Shown piece after piece: positions 12,889-25,900 of a DNA stretch of 64,000 nucleotides. The notes beneath the pieces were generated by a model. The model was not told the origin of the DNA. It made no database searches and was given only the letters and a program-made list of their open reading frames with translations. The stretch is from positions 59,306,250-59,370,249 of the forward strand of contig CM049318.1 of NCBI GenBank assembly GCA_026874595.1. Reading direction: 5' to 3'. This stretch comes from Sipunculus nudus. Taxonomy: Eukaryota > Annelida > Sipuncula > Golfingiida > Sipunculidae. A program made the translations under genes and the position numbers. Each line of letters opens with the position of its first letter. The stretch's first letter is position 1.

Positions 12889-13947
12889 CTGAAAGACAAT
12901 GAAAAATATTTAAACTTTTATTATAAAAAATATTTTCAAACATATTTTCATATGTTATATAAACATCATATAAACATTATTTTCAATAAAGTCATTCAAA
13001 TTATAAATGCCACATAATTTTTAAGTCCCAACATAAACATACTAATGCCAGTGCCACTGGGAAGGTTTGTCTCAATTAATAAAATTGGGATCTATATAAT
13101 TTTTTTTTTCTCAATTTAGGTTTGATTGATATCTTAGACAAAATATATTCTCCTGCTGAACACTTTCTTGCTACCAGAAAAAAACTTTTTTTTGTGGCAA
13201 TGTATTATCTTGGGAGAAAGGTATGAAGAAATTTTTTGTATGGGATGAGAAGATGACATATCTTGTTTTAAGAAAATCTAGATATATTTCATTACCTGAA
13301 GGATACTATCTATAAATCAAGAAGAAATATTATCAGGATTTCTTGATAACAGAAAAATTTCTCTGGATAAAAAATATTATCCTATCAAGAAACTTATTTT
13401 AGCAGTGTAAATTTGGATTGTCCCTGTGTTATTTAAAAACCATCTGATGTTCAACAACATCCAACATTTAATAACAGTCTATAAGTGCCATACAATAATG
13501 CCTTTCAAAACATAAAACCTTTCAAATTTTATCACATAAATATATGCAGGTCTTTTTCAGAGATATTATCAGTAACACAAGACAAATATGGAGAAATTCT
13601 ATTGGTATATATTTGTAGCGAGTTTCATAAAAGCCTATCAGAAGTTTGGAAAATCATCAAAGCGCCAATACCATTAAAGTCTGGGGACCTCTGACCTTGT
13701 TAATTAAACATGAATAGATTTTTGCCAAGAAATAAACTCAGTTGAGATATTACACTGGTTAATATTTCTGTTGAGTTCATCCAAATACATCATATTCTGG
13801 TAAGTTATCGCAGCAACACCACAAAGAAGCCTGGTGACCTCTGACCTCATTAAATATGCATTGATTTTGCCAAGAATCAAACTTGATTGAGATAATCTAT
13901 TGGTGAATAGTTACAGTAAATTTAAGAAAATCCAATTACTTCCTATA

Positions 13948-13999
<52 letters not shown>

Positions 14000-16900
14000 C
14001 CCATCTTAGAGGCGCATATAACTTATAAGACAAAAGGACATTCTCAGAAGCTAATTATTATAAAGTATAATACGGCTTTTATGTATCATATCATGGGTCA
14101 GGCATTGTCATTTATACTGTGGAACAATGTATCATTACTGCCTCAAAAGGATTTTTTTGCCATTTTCTGACAAGATTTATCAGTTGAAGAAGGCAGAAAA
14201 ATATGATCATTGAGAGCTCTGACAATAATTACAAACTTTAAATAGATTCAGTAAGGCATCATCTGACCTGTTGAACAATTTTAGTTTATGCTATAGTTAA
14301 TATGTACAAGAACAACATAGGAGTAAAGACACCAAAATCTGCAAACAAAGCAAGTTTAAGCAAATCAATGTGGCTAAAACACCTATGATTTTGGGTTGGC
14401 TTTGTGATTTTTCAAAGCTTCTCTTATTATACAAAGATCAATATTTTATCAATAATAAAACCTTAGCCAGTTATCAAAATGAACATTTCTCCTAAGAGCT
14501 AGCTAAAGCAAAAATATAAATAAGCATGAAAAATAATCAGGTCACGATGACCTGATTTGTGAATATAAATTAAACTTTAATAATTTTCTTTCACAGATGT
14601 ATAAAGAATAAATAATACATAAAAACAACTTTATACACAACTGTGTTAGGCAATTTTTTAGGCACTTTTTTTAAATTTCCAAAATCATCTGAATTAATTG
14701 TCAGATATTTTTAGGTTAGAGCCCCACCTGCAAAGCCCTCAAAATAAGATCACCTAAAACTTCCTAGAAACTGGTGCAAACTAAGAGACTGTCACTGTGT
14801 ACTTAGCCAAGCATCTATAAGCTAGCTGTGCAATATTTATACAATTTTCAGCTAACATCAGCTATGCCACCTGAAACTATGAGCCCTAAATATGAACAGG
14901 TCGTGACAGACAATTACTCAGACACTAAATTTTGGTAACCCTGGTGAAATTGCACTTTAATCTTCATAGAACCAAAGATAAAATTTTAGCTTTTGCAGTT
15001 TATTCTACTTGTATAGTAGTAATGTAAACAGATATCAACTGTGTGTGTATTTGACTTAACATTAAGTTTTCCCCCCACTGCCACAAATGACTGGATACAG
15101 ATTCCTTTGAAACTTGTTTTTGACTTAGAGAATGAACAGTCTGTACAAGTGCTACATATGACTATGAATTAAAATTTGCTATTTCATTTAAATATGTTAT
15201 TCATCAATTTTTTCCATACAAAGAGTAAGCTGAAGATCGATGTTACATGATTCGTAAAGTGTAGTGATCATTTGTAAACCACATCTTCCTTTTCTTTATT
15301 GAATATTTTTTTGTAAGAGTAACCTCCTTTTTCTTAAGCTGTCTTATCTAAATCTTAACTGAGTACCTAGATGTGCAGAGTTCCATTTCAGTTTGGGACT
15401 ACTTGACAGGGTGGTAGCACTCACTTTGTTTCATGTTATTTTGTATCCTGGTATCATCCAGGCCCAGGGTCTATTGCACTTGTGGGTTCTGGGTATGTAA
15501 AGAGGTCAGCATCTTACAGAAAATGGTCTTAAAAACCAAGTGAAACTGTTAATTTTGACTAAAATTATGGCTTGTGGCAACTTGATAAAGGTACATTTTA
15601 ACTGTAAAACTATTACGAGTACAGAGAGACAGTCATTTACGAGTGGTGGTCTTTGATCTTGGGGTCTCTTAAATAATCAGGAACAACTGTATACTCATTT
15701 TACAAATTTACTGTAAATACAGTGGCAGATCAAGAGAGATCTACAAGGCCCCCCCCCCCACCTCCCCCTTTGATCCCCCCCCCCCCCCTTCACCCCTCCT
15801 TTAATAGCTACTGCAACCTTCTTTTAGTCTTCCTGGGTTGGAACCTCCCCTCTCCAAAATCATGGTTCCACCCCTGAAATAAATGTCTACTGAAATTTTA
15901 TGGAAAGCAAAGACTACAATAAGTATTCTTCATGTGCACTGCAAAGCATAGACTGTACCAAGTGGAAATAAGGGTAACTGAATTGTATGAGTTGGTAGCA
16001 AACTACAAAGAATGTATCAGGAAAAAATGTTGAAGGTGGATCAAAGCTTTCTTGCATTGAGAGACTTGTAGTTGTGGGTCAGAATTATCTTCACTATAAA
16101 GAGCAGCTGTTGCTACCAGGTGCTGCCACCTATGGGGAAGAAAGAAAACAATGTGCAGGAAATCATGAACTTTCTGGACCTGCCCCAGTTGTTCATGTTA
16201 ATGAAACTTCTCTCGGTACAAGAATATTGAAAACACAGTCTAATTAATATAGTATTCTTTAAATCTAGTGTTATATGGAAATGTGGCAGATAAATATATT
16301 GAAATATGGCAGATTATAATAAGACCCATGAAAACTCAGGAATGGATATGGATGGGTTTCTAAAGCAAAAAGACAATGAAAATGAAATTAAAAGACTTCA
16401 TTGAGTGGCACTGCAGTGAGACCCACCACCAGTCCCTTAATGAAGTCACATTAATTAATCCACAGTAGTTACCTGGTCACATGGTATTGTACTGATTTTG
16501 TGCTGGAGTAGCCTGCAAACATAATATGTGTGTACAAAGAGAACTGCCAGATAAAATCATTTACAATAATATTCAAAGGCTTATCACATTAAAAATCTGC
16601 TTCAGTTCTCTCTTTGTTCAACTATTCAATCACATTGTTTATCATTTTATTCATACACTGATTTAAAAAATTATTTACGCAAGGAGCATTTGATAAAACA
16701 TCCTCCAGCCCCCTCCCCCCCCTTACACAAACATATTCGCAGCTGAGAAAACACCAAGGTTTTAGTTAAAGCGCCCTATGTGATACGTTCTAGGGCCTGT
16801 GGATACATGACTTATTATGTTCATATGAATTCTGAGCCAGAAAGTGGTCAGTGGTCACAACCCCCACCAGGATTCCTATCTAACAACACAGCAACATAGG

Positions 16901-19900
16901 AAATGTTTGTCCCAGTTCAACAATACCCTTGACTCAAATGTATAAACAGGTCAGGTCATGTTAAATGGAAGTCATGAAATGAACAGAATAATAAGATATG
17001 GTTAGGGGTTAGTAATATTAAATAATGTTGTGTATATTTTTATCATTATTTGTGTTAATCAGTAGATTGGTTTGTTTATGTATCAAGTATTGTTCTGCAG
17101 ATGACGTGTCATGAGACATAGATTTGGGCTAGGTGGACTGTTGGTTGAGTTTCCCACAAGGACGTTTATTGGTCCTTGAGAAAGTTATATATTTGCTGAG
17201 CAGGGCTCAGGAATACTATGCTGAAGAATTTTATTTGGAGCAAGTAACAGCGGGTGAAAGCCAGTGAACTGTGTACTTGGAAGTACTGTTTGTAAGACTG
17301 GAACCCATCAACGGTGGGCCAAAACCATTTGTGACGTTCTCCGAAATAAACTTATTTTGTTTCAACCCCATGACTTGGTATTTCTGGACATTTGCATGAA
17401 AGTTCCAGGGAAATATATGTCCGCTGCATGTGTGGTGTGTCCACAATTTCAACATAGTCGGTTCAAAACATTTTTTACAAAAATGAACACAGATAAACCA
17501 AAAGACCGAGGTCAAAACATTCTACCTCTCACCACCTGATGGAGCTGTAATTATATGAATTTCTGTTTTTTTTTTATACACCGGTATTTGATGTAAAGTT
17601 GGTTGATATATATACCATTAATTATCAAGTACAGGTCTTTTTTATTACATGATATTTTCTATGAGGAATACTGGAGAACGGGTTTTGTGACAATTTCAAT
17701 GGTGATGTCGTATTCAGGCAATTAATGGTAGGAGTTTGCAATGGGTACCTAAATATATCTTAAACAAGCATGAAATTATCATAAAATATTTCTTGGTCTA
17801 ATAATGGAATAACATTATAGTGTAATTCACTTGAATCCAGCCACATATTGTGATATATTTATTTTGTTAAGAGTACTCACCTATTTTGATATCACATTTC
17901 CACACTGACAGAGGTTTTCTACACAAGTTTGGTGGTCCCGCCTCCTTTCCTCCGAGGATGAACATACAAAGCTGGTCCACCTGATGGTATGAAGTAGCCT
18001 GAAAAAAAATAAACAAAACATGCCTAAAAAGGTGTTACGAAGACAAATTCTCAGGGGAAAATTCTGGGCCGATCCGAGATTCGAACCCATAACAGTAGCG
18101 CAATAGTCTGGCGTACCAACCGCTTCGCTAGCAAAGCAAGCTTCACTACACCCCCACAACATTCATCACTGAAAGCTGGTATCCTTGGAGGCCCAACCTG
18201 CAGATTAAAAATTTGGTGTACAAGTTTAGAAGGCTGCTCCAAGCCAAATCAGATAAAACATGCAGACTCAAAAAATTCAAGAAATAAACAAGACCAGTGC
18301 AAATGTGCACAATACGCCTGTCTTATATGTCTTGTGTCCTCTGACCTCATTAAATATGCGAGAATTTTGCTGGGCATTGAACTTAGGTGAGATATTATGT
18401 TTGTTAATATTCCTGTTGTATTTCACCAAAATCCATCATATTCCTATAAGGTTCAGGGACACACCAAGTAGTCTCATGACCTCTCGTCATGGAATTTGTC
18501 TATTATCGAAATCGGGCAAGATATTCTTTCGGTAAGTAGTTATATGGAGTTTGTGAAAATCAATTGAATCTCCGTTAGTTATGGCAGCAACATTTAAAGT
18601 TAACTGACCGACAGACAGACAGAATGTGGGAATACCATAATACGTTCCGTCATAGACAGCAGTAAAAAAAACAAGGGACCCATGGGTCACGGCACTCAGC
18701 TGAAGTTTGAAATTTTTGCAAATGCAAAATATGCAAAATATTCTATGGTAATGTTTATGATTTATATAAGCATGTGAGAAGATAAGAGGAAAGGGGCCCT
18801 CCCACTTGGTTATAGTAAAGTTCTAAATATATGATTGCAAACTATTACTCTGACAAGACTGTCATGAAGAAAAACAGTAAAAGTTTTGAGATACTGTGAT
18901 GCATATGAAAAATTTACAGATGGACAGGCAAGTGGACAAAATGGACTAATACCTTTATTTCACTTTCAAGGGAATAATGCATTTAAGTTTATATAAAAGG
19001 GACCCATGGGTCACTGTGCTCAGCTGAAGTTGACCTTGAAGGTAAAAATCCAAAATAATATCAAATGGAGATAAAGTGTGAAAGAAAGAGGTAATATAGG
19101 CCATGGTTGGTTTATATGATTGGTTTGTATTGATTAGCAAGAAATCGTTGCAAATAACATTTTGTGACCTGACCATGTGTTTCCTAATGTTGAAACTGAA
19201 GCATGTGAGCATGGGGGGGAAATCGGGTTGTGATATGAGAATAACTGTACACCAGTGACCTGGAGTGGGACCCTGCATCTGTAATCTGTAATCAAAGCAA
19301 ACTAGAATACGGGTAGTCGACAAGCGACTACGTGTATCCGCCTAAATCAGAGTGGAACGGGTGAAGTGAGTCATGGATTGAGTGGCAAGGGGAAATAGAG
19401 TGTTGCATATTAGCATGGATGTCTGCAGCCAAATTGTGTATGTAGGTTGCCCCCCCCACCACAAAATCAAGAAAGCCGTCCAAGTTGTATACATATGCAA
19501 AATTTAAGGCAGATAAGTCTAACCACTACATGTATATGAGTGATTTTAGCCCGTGGCAGACAAACAGGTGGACGCTGAGCAAAAATGGTTGAAGGTGACG
19601 CCACCAGTTTTGCGTATGATAAAGAGCTATGTGAGAACTATACACATGCAAAACTTTGGCCTAATCGGTCAAAGGTTCCCAAGATATGAGCTTGGATGTC
19701 TGCTGCATAAACTAGAATGCAGGTGGCGCCACCTGTCATAAAATCAAGAGAGCTGTCGGGGATGTATAAACCTGCAAAATTTTAGGCAGATATGTCAAAC
19801 TGCTGCCGAGATATGAGTGATTTTATCCCATGGCAGACAAACAGACAGGAGCTGTGCAAAAATGGCTGCAGGTGGTGCCACCAGTTTTGCGTATGATAAA

Positions 19901-22900
19901 GAGCTATGTGAGATCTATACACATGCAAAATTTTGGCCCAATCGGTCAAACGGTTCCCGAGATATGAGCTTGGATGTCTGCAGCGTAAACGTGAATGTAG
20001 GTGGCGCCACCTGTCATAAAATCAGAAAAGCTATCCAGGATGTATACGCATGCCGAATTTCAGGTGAATTAGTCAAGTCACTGCAGAGATATGAGTGATT
20101 TTAACCCAAGGCAGACGAACAGATGGACACTGTGCAAACATGGTTGCAGGTGGCGCCACCATTTTTTGTGTATGTTATAAAGCTCTCCAAGGGCTACATT
20201 TGTGCAAAAAAATTTTCCTGATCGGTCAAACTGTTCCCGAGATATGAGCTTGGATGTCTGCAGCGTAAACGTGAATGTAGGTGGCGCCACCTGTCATAAA
20301 ATCAGAAAAGCTATCCAGGATGTATACGCATGCCGAATTTCAGGTGAATTAGTCAAGTCACTGCAGAGATATGAGTGATTTTAACCCAAGGCAGACGAAC
20401 AGATGGACACTGTGCAAACATGGTTGCAGGTGGCGCCACCATTTTTTGTGTATGTTATAAAGCTCTCCAAGGGCTACATTTGTGCAAAAAAATTTTCCTG
20501 ATCAGTCAAACGGTTCCCGAGATATGAGCTTGGATGTCTGCAGCGTAAACGTGAATGTAGGTGGCGCCACCTGTCATAAAATCATAAAAGCTATCCAGGA
20601 TGTTTATGCATGCCAAATTTCAGGTGAATTAGTCAAGTCACTGCAGAGATATGAGTGATTTTAACCCAAGGCAGACGAACAGATGGACACTGTGCAAACA
20701 TGGTTGCAGGTGGCGCCACCATTTTTTTTGTATGTTATAAAGCTCTCCAAGGGCTACATTTGTCTCCAAAAATTTTCCTGATCGGTCAAACGGTTCCCGA
20801 GATATGTGGGTTTATGTGTGGAAACAGAAGCACAAACGGACGCAGAGCGCAGAGGAAAGGTCAGAGGTCAAAACAAAATCGGGGCGCAGCAGTTCACATG
20901 TGACCCGAACATAATCCCGGGTTTCGTAAAATTCCGCCCAGGGGTTACAGAGGAGTTCTCCGGACACCTACGCGGCGGCCGCGGCAGTGGCGGCGTGCAG
21001 CTGAAAACAAAGTATCCGCAAAACTCTGTTTTGGCGGATACAATGACTACAATACAGCCTCAAGAAAAAAAATCAATAACTAGCTTAATTTTCAAGCTTT
21101 TATTTTCAAATTTCAGATTTAAACAAATTAAAATACTTATGTTTACATGCTGAGAAAATTAAATCTAACTGTATGCCGAATTTCAGATTCTTTGGTCCAA
21201 TGGTGTCGAAATGTGCCAGTCTTACGGACAGACATCCGGAGAGACGGCCGGCCGGACGGACGGGTAGACAGACAGACGGACGACGGACAATGGACCACGA
21301 CCATAGCTCAGATGACTTATAGTCAGCTGAGCTAAAAAGGAAAATTTTGTATGATCTTGTTCATATAAATCTGAATAATAAATGAACTTCAATATTCTGT
21401 GAAGAAGTGTCAATGTTCAAACCCAACCCTATTAAATAAAAGAAGGAAAAATCAAAATCTGTTGAGAAATACGGGATAAGCTTCCCTTGTGAATTAATGA
21501 TGGATGACAGATGGACAGACAGACAGATGCCACATCACCAAGGTATAACCTCATGGGGCCTATGGCTGGATGAGCTGAACATCCAAATTTGTCTGTGTAA
21601 TATCACAGTATTGTTAGTGTAACCCCCTGTTTTTCCAACTTTGATACAGTCCGCCCCCCCCCCCCCCCCCTTCAAATCCTGGATGGGCCTCTGATAATAT
21701 CTGATCATGTTTGCATACCACTTATACACAATGCAGGCTGATACTCCGAGACCAGGTAAACATAAAATAAGAAGCGAATCTCACCTTTCTGAGAGAGTTA
21801 TCTAGCTGCCTCCTCTGTGAACTGGTCGGAGAATCTCTCATGGTTTCCATCTCAATATGGTCTTTCTTGTTCGGCTGCTTATTAACGATCAGTCTTTTGC
21901 CACTGTCTGCTAAACCACCCAAGAAGAGCATACTGGCTGGTGTATGAATACGATCATTTTCCGCCGGGAACATCATGTACTTAGAGTTATTTGATGACGA
22001 GTCTGTAGGCTCACTAAGTGTGGGAGACTCACTGAGAGAATGCTGGAACACTGGGTTCCGAACCTCCATTTCAACATGATCCTCATGATGCATTAGCTGC
22101 TTGCGCTTGGCCATTTGAGTGGTTTCCATTGGAACATCTAAGCACAAATCCCGGTTGTGGTTTAAATCCTGTAACTCGATTAATCCCGAGGAGTCACATG
22201 GGGTGGTGACAGGCTTTTTTAAATAGTTCACGGCTTCAGTAGGAACATGATTGTGCATATGAGTTACTTGCCAGTGGGGATGTAAACGATCATTCGATGA
22301 TAAAGAACTGGGAGATTTGGCACTTTTACTTGCTGTATCTGCCGGACTATACGAAAGTTCAGCAGATGACAGACTATTACCCCCATCGCTGTCTCTGATA
22401 CAAGAATCCCCGAAATGTCGTGGAGACCCAATGGTCGTAATGTTTGTAATCACAGGTTGCTTAACTTTATGCTTTGGAGAATCCCCCAAAACAAATCCCG
22501 GAATACACACATCCAGAATATCTGTCTGAGAGCTCCTCAAAATAGCATTCATCTGAGGGTAATCCATAACAAAATCATCACTAAACTGCCTCTCAGTTTG
22601 CTTAGCCTTGCCTGATACATCAGTCATGCAAAAATCTTCAGGTAACCAAGGTGAGTTTCGTATATTGTCAGCTGATAAACTTCTCTGCCTCTGCAGAGTG
22701 TTCAGTTTTATCGGCTCTGAGTAATCAAGGCGACATCGTTTTGTCCTATTTTCCCATTCATCATTACCTCTGCTGTTTATTTCGTGCAAATCACAAATGT
22801 CACCTGAATGAATTTTTTGCGAGTGGAGACAAACAGAATCTTCACAGAATAACATGGCGGACCGACACCGCCTTCCACTCCATTCTTTGTTTCCAATCCT

Positions 22901-25900
22901 AACAAACTCTCCTTTTGTGTCAGGTAAGAAGTTTGGATTATCTACTCCTTGGCCTGATGACATAAGACTACTATGTGTACGACTTTTCTGTAAAAAGTTT
23001 TTCAATAATGGGACCCGCTCCAAGCTTGTTTCTGAGTCCATCGGACGCATCAATGGAGAGGCACATGCGGTACTGGTGGAGGGTGCTTCATTCAGCATCA
23101 CTGTGGAGTACTGAGATTCGGTGGCTGGTGATCTCATTTCACCTATGTATGAGGTGGAGCTATACATCAGATCAGACCCTTCATCCATTGCACATACATC
23201 AGACTCTTCAGCAGAACATTCACTTTCCCCTCTGCTGTGCTCAATTTTTAACACCTTAATATCATTTTCACCACTGGTGTATCCAAGTCCCTGTGAAGTG
23301 TTTGTAACATCTGAGATCGTTGGTTGATCGGGAATCTGTGACGCCAAACTCTGCCTGCTTCTATGGCTGAATTCTCCTGCTTGTAATGCTGATCCCTGGC
23401 CAAGAGTTGAAGCAGCAGTGATATCTGTCGGTGATACGACTGGTGATACACGATTTTTGAATACATGACCAGTTTGATTACTGCTGCCATAGTCAGGTGC
23501 GGGGGGACTGGAGTAAGGCCTGGGCAGTAGTTTCGCTGTCAGAGTCTGTTTTAGATGGGGTACTGATATGGACCTATCAGCAACGTTTTCATGCACTGCT
23601 GCCATAAGCTGAAAATGTGGAATAACGACCGTGCTGTGTCCAGTCCTAGAAGGAGGGACACAGGAGTGATGGAGCTGGATTTTCTGCCAAGTCTGGGTCG
23701 CTAAAAGTACAGAATCAATAATGACATAAACATCAAAATTTAAGTTTAACATAACTTCATCAAGCTCAACGACTGCTCACTTCTAATCACCATCTTTAAA
23801 TCTCTCAGGCAGTTCTCAATTTCATTTGTTACTAAGAATGCACAAATGATTTATATTGGGAAGATCTGCATTTTAGGTATGGTTAACAGTAATATAAGAT
23901 GGTTTTAGAGTATATTATATTCACTCAATATACCAGCAACTTCCAGATAATGTAAAGGAAAAAGGTTAAGCTTACTTTATTTTTTTTATTTATTCTTTTT
24001 TTTACTTTCCAAAGTCACTTTCAGATTATCAACATGTGTTATTCCATCTAACAATGTAATTTGACCTCAATCCCCTGCAATTCAACAGAATCCAATACTT
24101 GCAATCAATACTTTATTATGTGTTCTGTGACACATTAAAAAAAACCATAATATATTCTCATTCCCCCCCCCCCCCCCCAATCATCCCCTTGATCATAACT
24201 ACTGATATTGCTGATAATATCTGTCGTTCTGATGTTAGCAAGAGGATAAGCTAACAGGTATGAACTTTCTTAGAAGTAAACTTACAAAACTGAAATTTCC
24301 ACATCTCATTCAACAGCGCCCCCTGGTGTTCACCACCAAAGATAAGCATTCCATCTGGAACCTTCAAGTGAAAAATGTACACTTCAATCCCGAAGTCTTT
24401 ACAGTAAAGTCATAAATTCAGCCATTTCTGATACAGTTCAATTTATTCATAACTTAAGGTGAATATACTATATGTGGGGCTTACAGGAGTGGTGAGGATG
24501 GACAGCCTATGCCTTCATCAATATTTGGCTCAACAGACAGAATTTAGTATCTAGTTGGCTGCCTCACAACATCCCAAGTTATCATTTTTGTTAGTGCTCA
24601 GAAAAATTGATGGTATAACATTAAGAAAATTCTCAGTTCAGGGACTTGCCTTCTGTAAAGCCTTTGACTGCATAACACACTCATTGTCAGCAGACTGCCA
24701 TTGTCAATCATGTCAGTTTGTTGATGATGTCTGTGTTATATGGTTTAAAGCTACAGTTTCACAATTTTAAGTAAATCCCTGAGTGTATAAATTCCTTAAC
24801 TTTAAGGCATCTCAAGGAAAAGGATCGAACATACACAAATTATTTGTAATTATGCCTGCCACAAACATAATCACCAGTCTCTGGCCAGTCATGACACCTT
24901 TATGTATATTCCGCTCAAAACAAGGTAAAATATATTATTTTTCTCCTTGTTCACAAAGTGATAACACACAATCAGCCAATTATTTGAAACAGCCAAAATT
25001 ATTTGAAACAGCCAATAATTTGTCACCAGTTCAGAACACAAAATTCAAGTATTATGATAATTTTCTGCATGAGTAAGCAACTAGCGAAGTGTTGTCAAAG
25101 CATAATTCTACTTGAACCCTGAATGTCGTCTAGAAAACAGCTGTACATTTTTAATGTAACTTAAGTATGTGCATATAAACAGGCTACATATACAGCAGTA
25201 AAAACAAAGATTACTTCATTTTTCACTCAATATGTAAACATTTAGCAAGTGACCCTCTGGTCATGGTGCTCAGATCGTAGTTTCTTACAGTCTCATGACT
25301 GCAGGGTTTGTAATATCCTGTATGTGTTGTTGGGTATCAATTACCTTGGCTGCTGTGTGGCCACTCAGTTCTAGAGGTCCAGATTTGGATTTGATGCGAT
25401 GCCAGGTTTGCACAGCTGTAAAGAAAATCTGTAATATTACAAACATCCCAAAGATGTGAAAATATTGGACATAACATCTGGAACTGAATACTAATTGGTA
25501 AATAAGATACCAGACATGCCAGTGAAACTGATTTAACATCACAGTACCCCTGGGTTCTTTATAATTAGAGAATTTCAACATCAAGGCATGTAACATCGTC
25601 TTCATATATCACAAAACATCCCAAAGATGTGAAAATATTTGACATAACATTTGGAACTGATTACAAATTGGTTAATAAGATACAAGACATGCCCTTTAAA
25701 ACTGATTTAACATGTAGCCATAGGTTCTAAATAATTAGAGAATTTCAACATCTAGGCATATAACATTGTCTTCATATTCGCAAAGCTAATTTTTCGCAAT
25801 TTTCACTTTTTCACTGTTCTGCAAGGGTTCCAACTGACCTGTTTGTCTTACTTTCATTATTAACCAATCATCACTTTATAAGTATATTGAAATCAATTTT

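Larger units (their letters stand above)
12889..17880 (-). other. Last intron of the kelch gene (5.0 kb)
   Basis: Contains a CTTGATA-rich repeat copy, a diverged dimer of a repeat called T here (about 13640-13935), a TA microsatellite and C runs at 15749-15759 and 15775-15788. Overlapping ORFs of about 90 residues on both strands near 17231-17539 show no recognisable protein and no splice context. Nothing else is supported. Confidence 0.6.
18671..21337 (+). mobile_element. S-family element 1 (with duplicated 5' end and a nested element)
   Basis: S elements are called here by a 5' end acaaGnGACCCATGGGTCA..CTCAGCTGA and a 3' hairpin of 29 nt (AGCTCAG..CTGAGCT) followed by CTAAAA. Two 5' ends occur, with palindromes at 18677-18688 and 19001-19012; the 3' hairpin is at 21305-21333. 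Just before the 3' hairpin is a tract rich in GGACGGACAGAC. The interior carries another element at 19299-21041. There is no coding capacity, so it is non-autonomous. The hairpin plus CTAA end suggests the Helitron superfamily; this is inference. Confidence 0.65.
17999..21784 (-). other. Kelch gene intron between exons 16 and 15 (3.8 kb)
   Basis: Filled almost entirely by the SINE head, T-family element, S element 1 and its nested element, with a 17-base C run at 21654-21670 near the exon 15 donor. The several ORFs of 60-120 residues here lie inside repeats and are not genes. Confidence 0.7.

Noticed and set aside
17231-17539. Paired 90-residue ORFs on opposite strands in the last kelch intron
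   Set aside because: No recognisable protein, no splice signals in phase with neighbours and no repeat copy in the window to explain them.
18065-18160. Functional tRNA gene on the - strand
   Set aside because: A and B boxes are present, but acceptor-stem pairing is poor and no terminator is evident; a SINE head or tRNA pseudogene fits better.
19553-21335. ORFs inside S element 1 and its nested element as transposon proteins
   Set aside because: They run across tandem units and the GGAC tract, and no transposase, helicase or reverse transcriptase motif is present.
21722-21784. Read-through end of the 676-residue open frame as the protein C-terminus
   Set aside because: A good donor (AAAG|GTGAGA) precedes it, and splicing to 17998 restores a kelch blade in phase; the read-through tail has no kelch features.
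22317-23327. + strand ORFs of 66-94 residues across kelch exon 15
   Set aside because: They are shadows of the long - strand coding exon.
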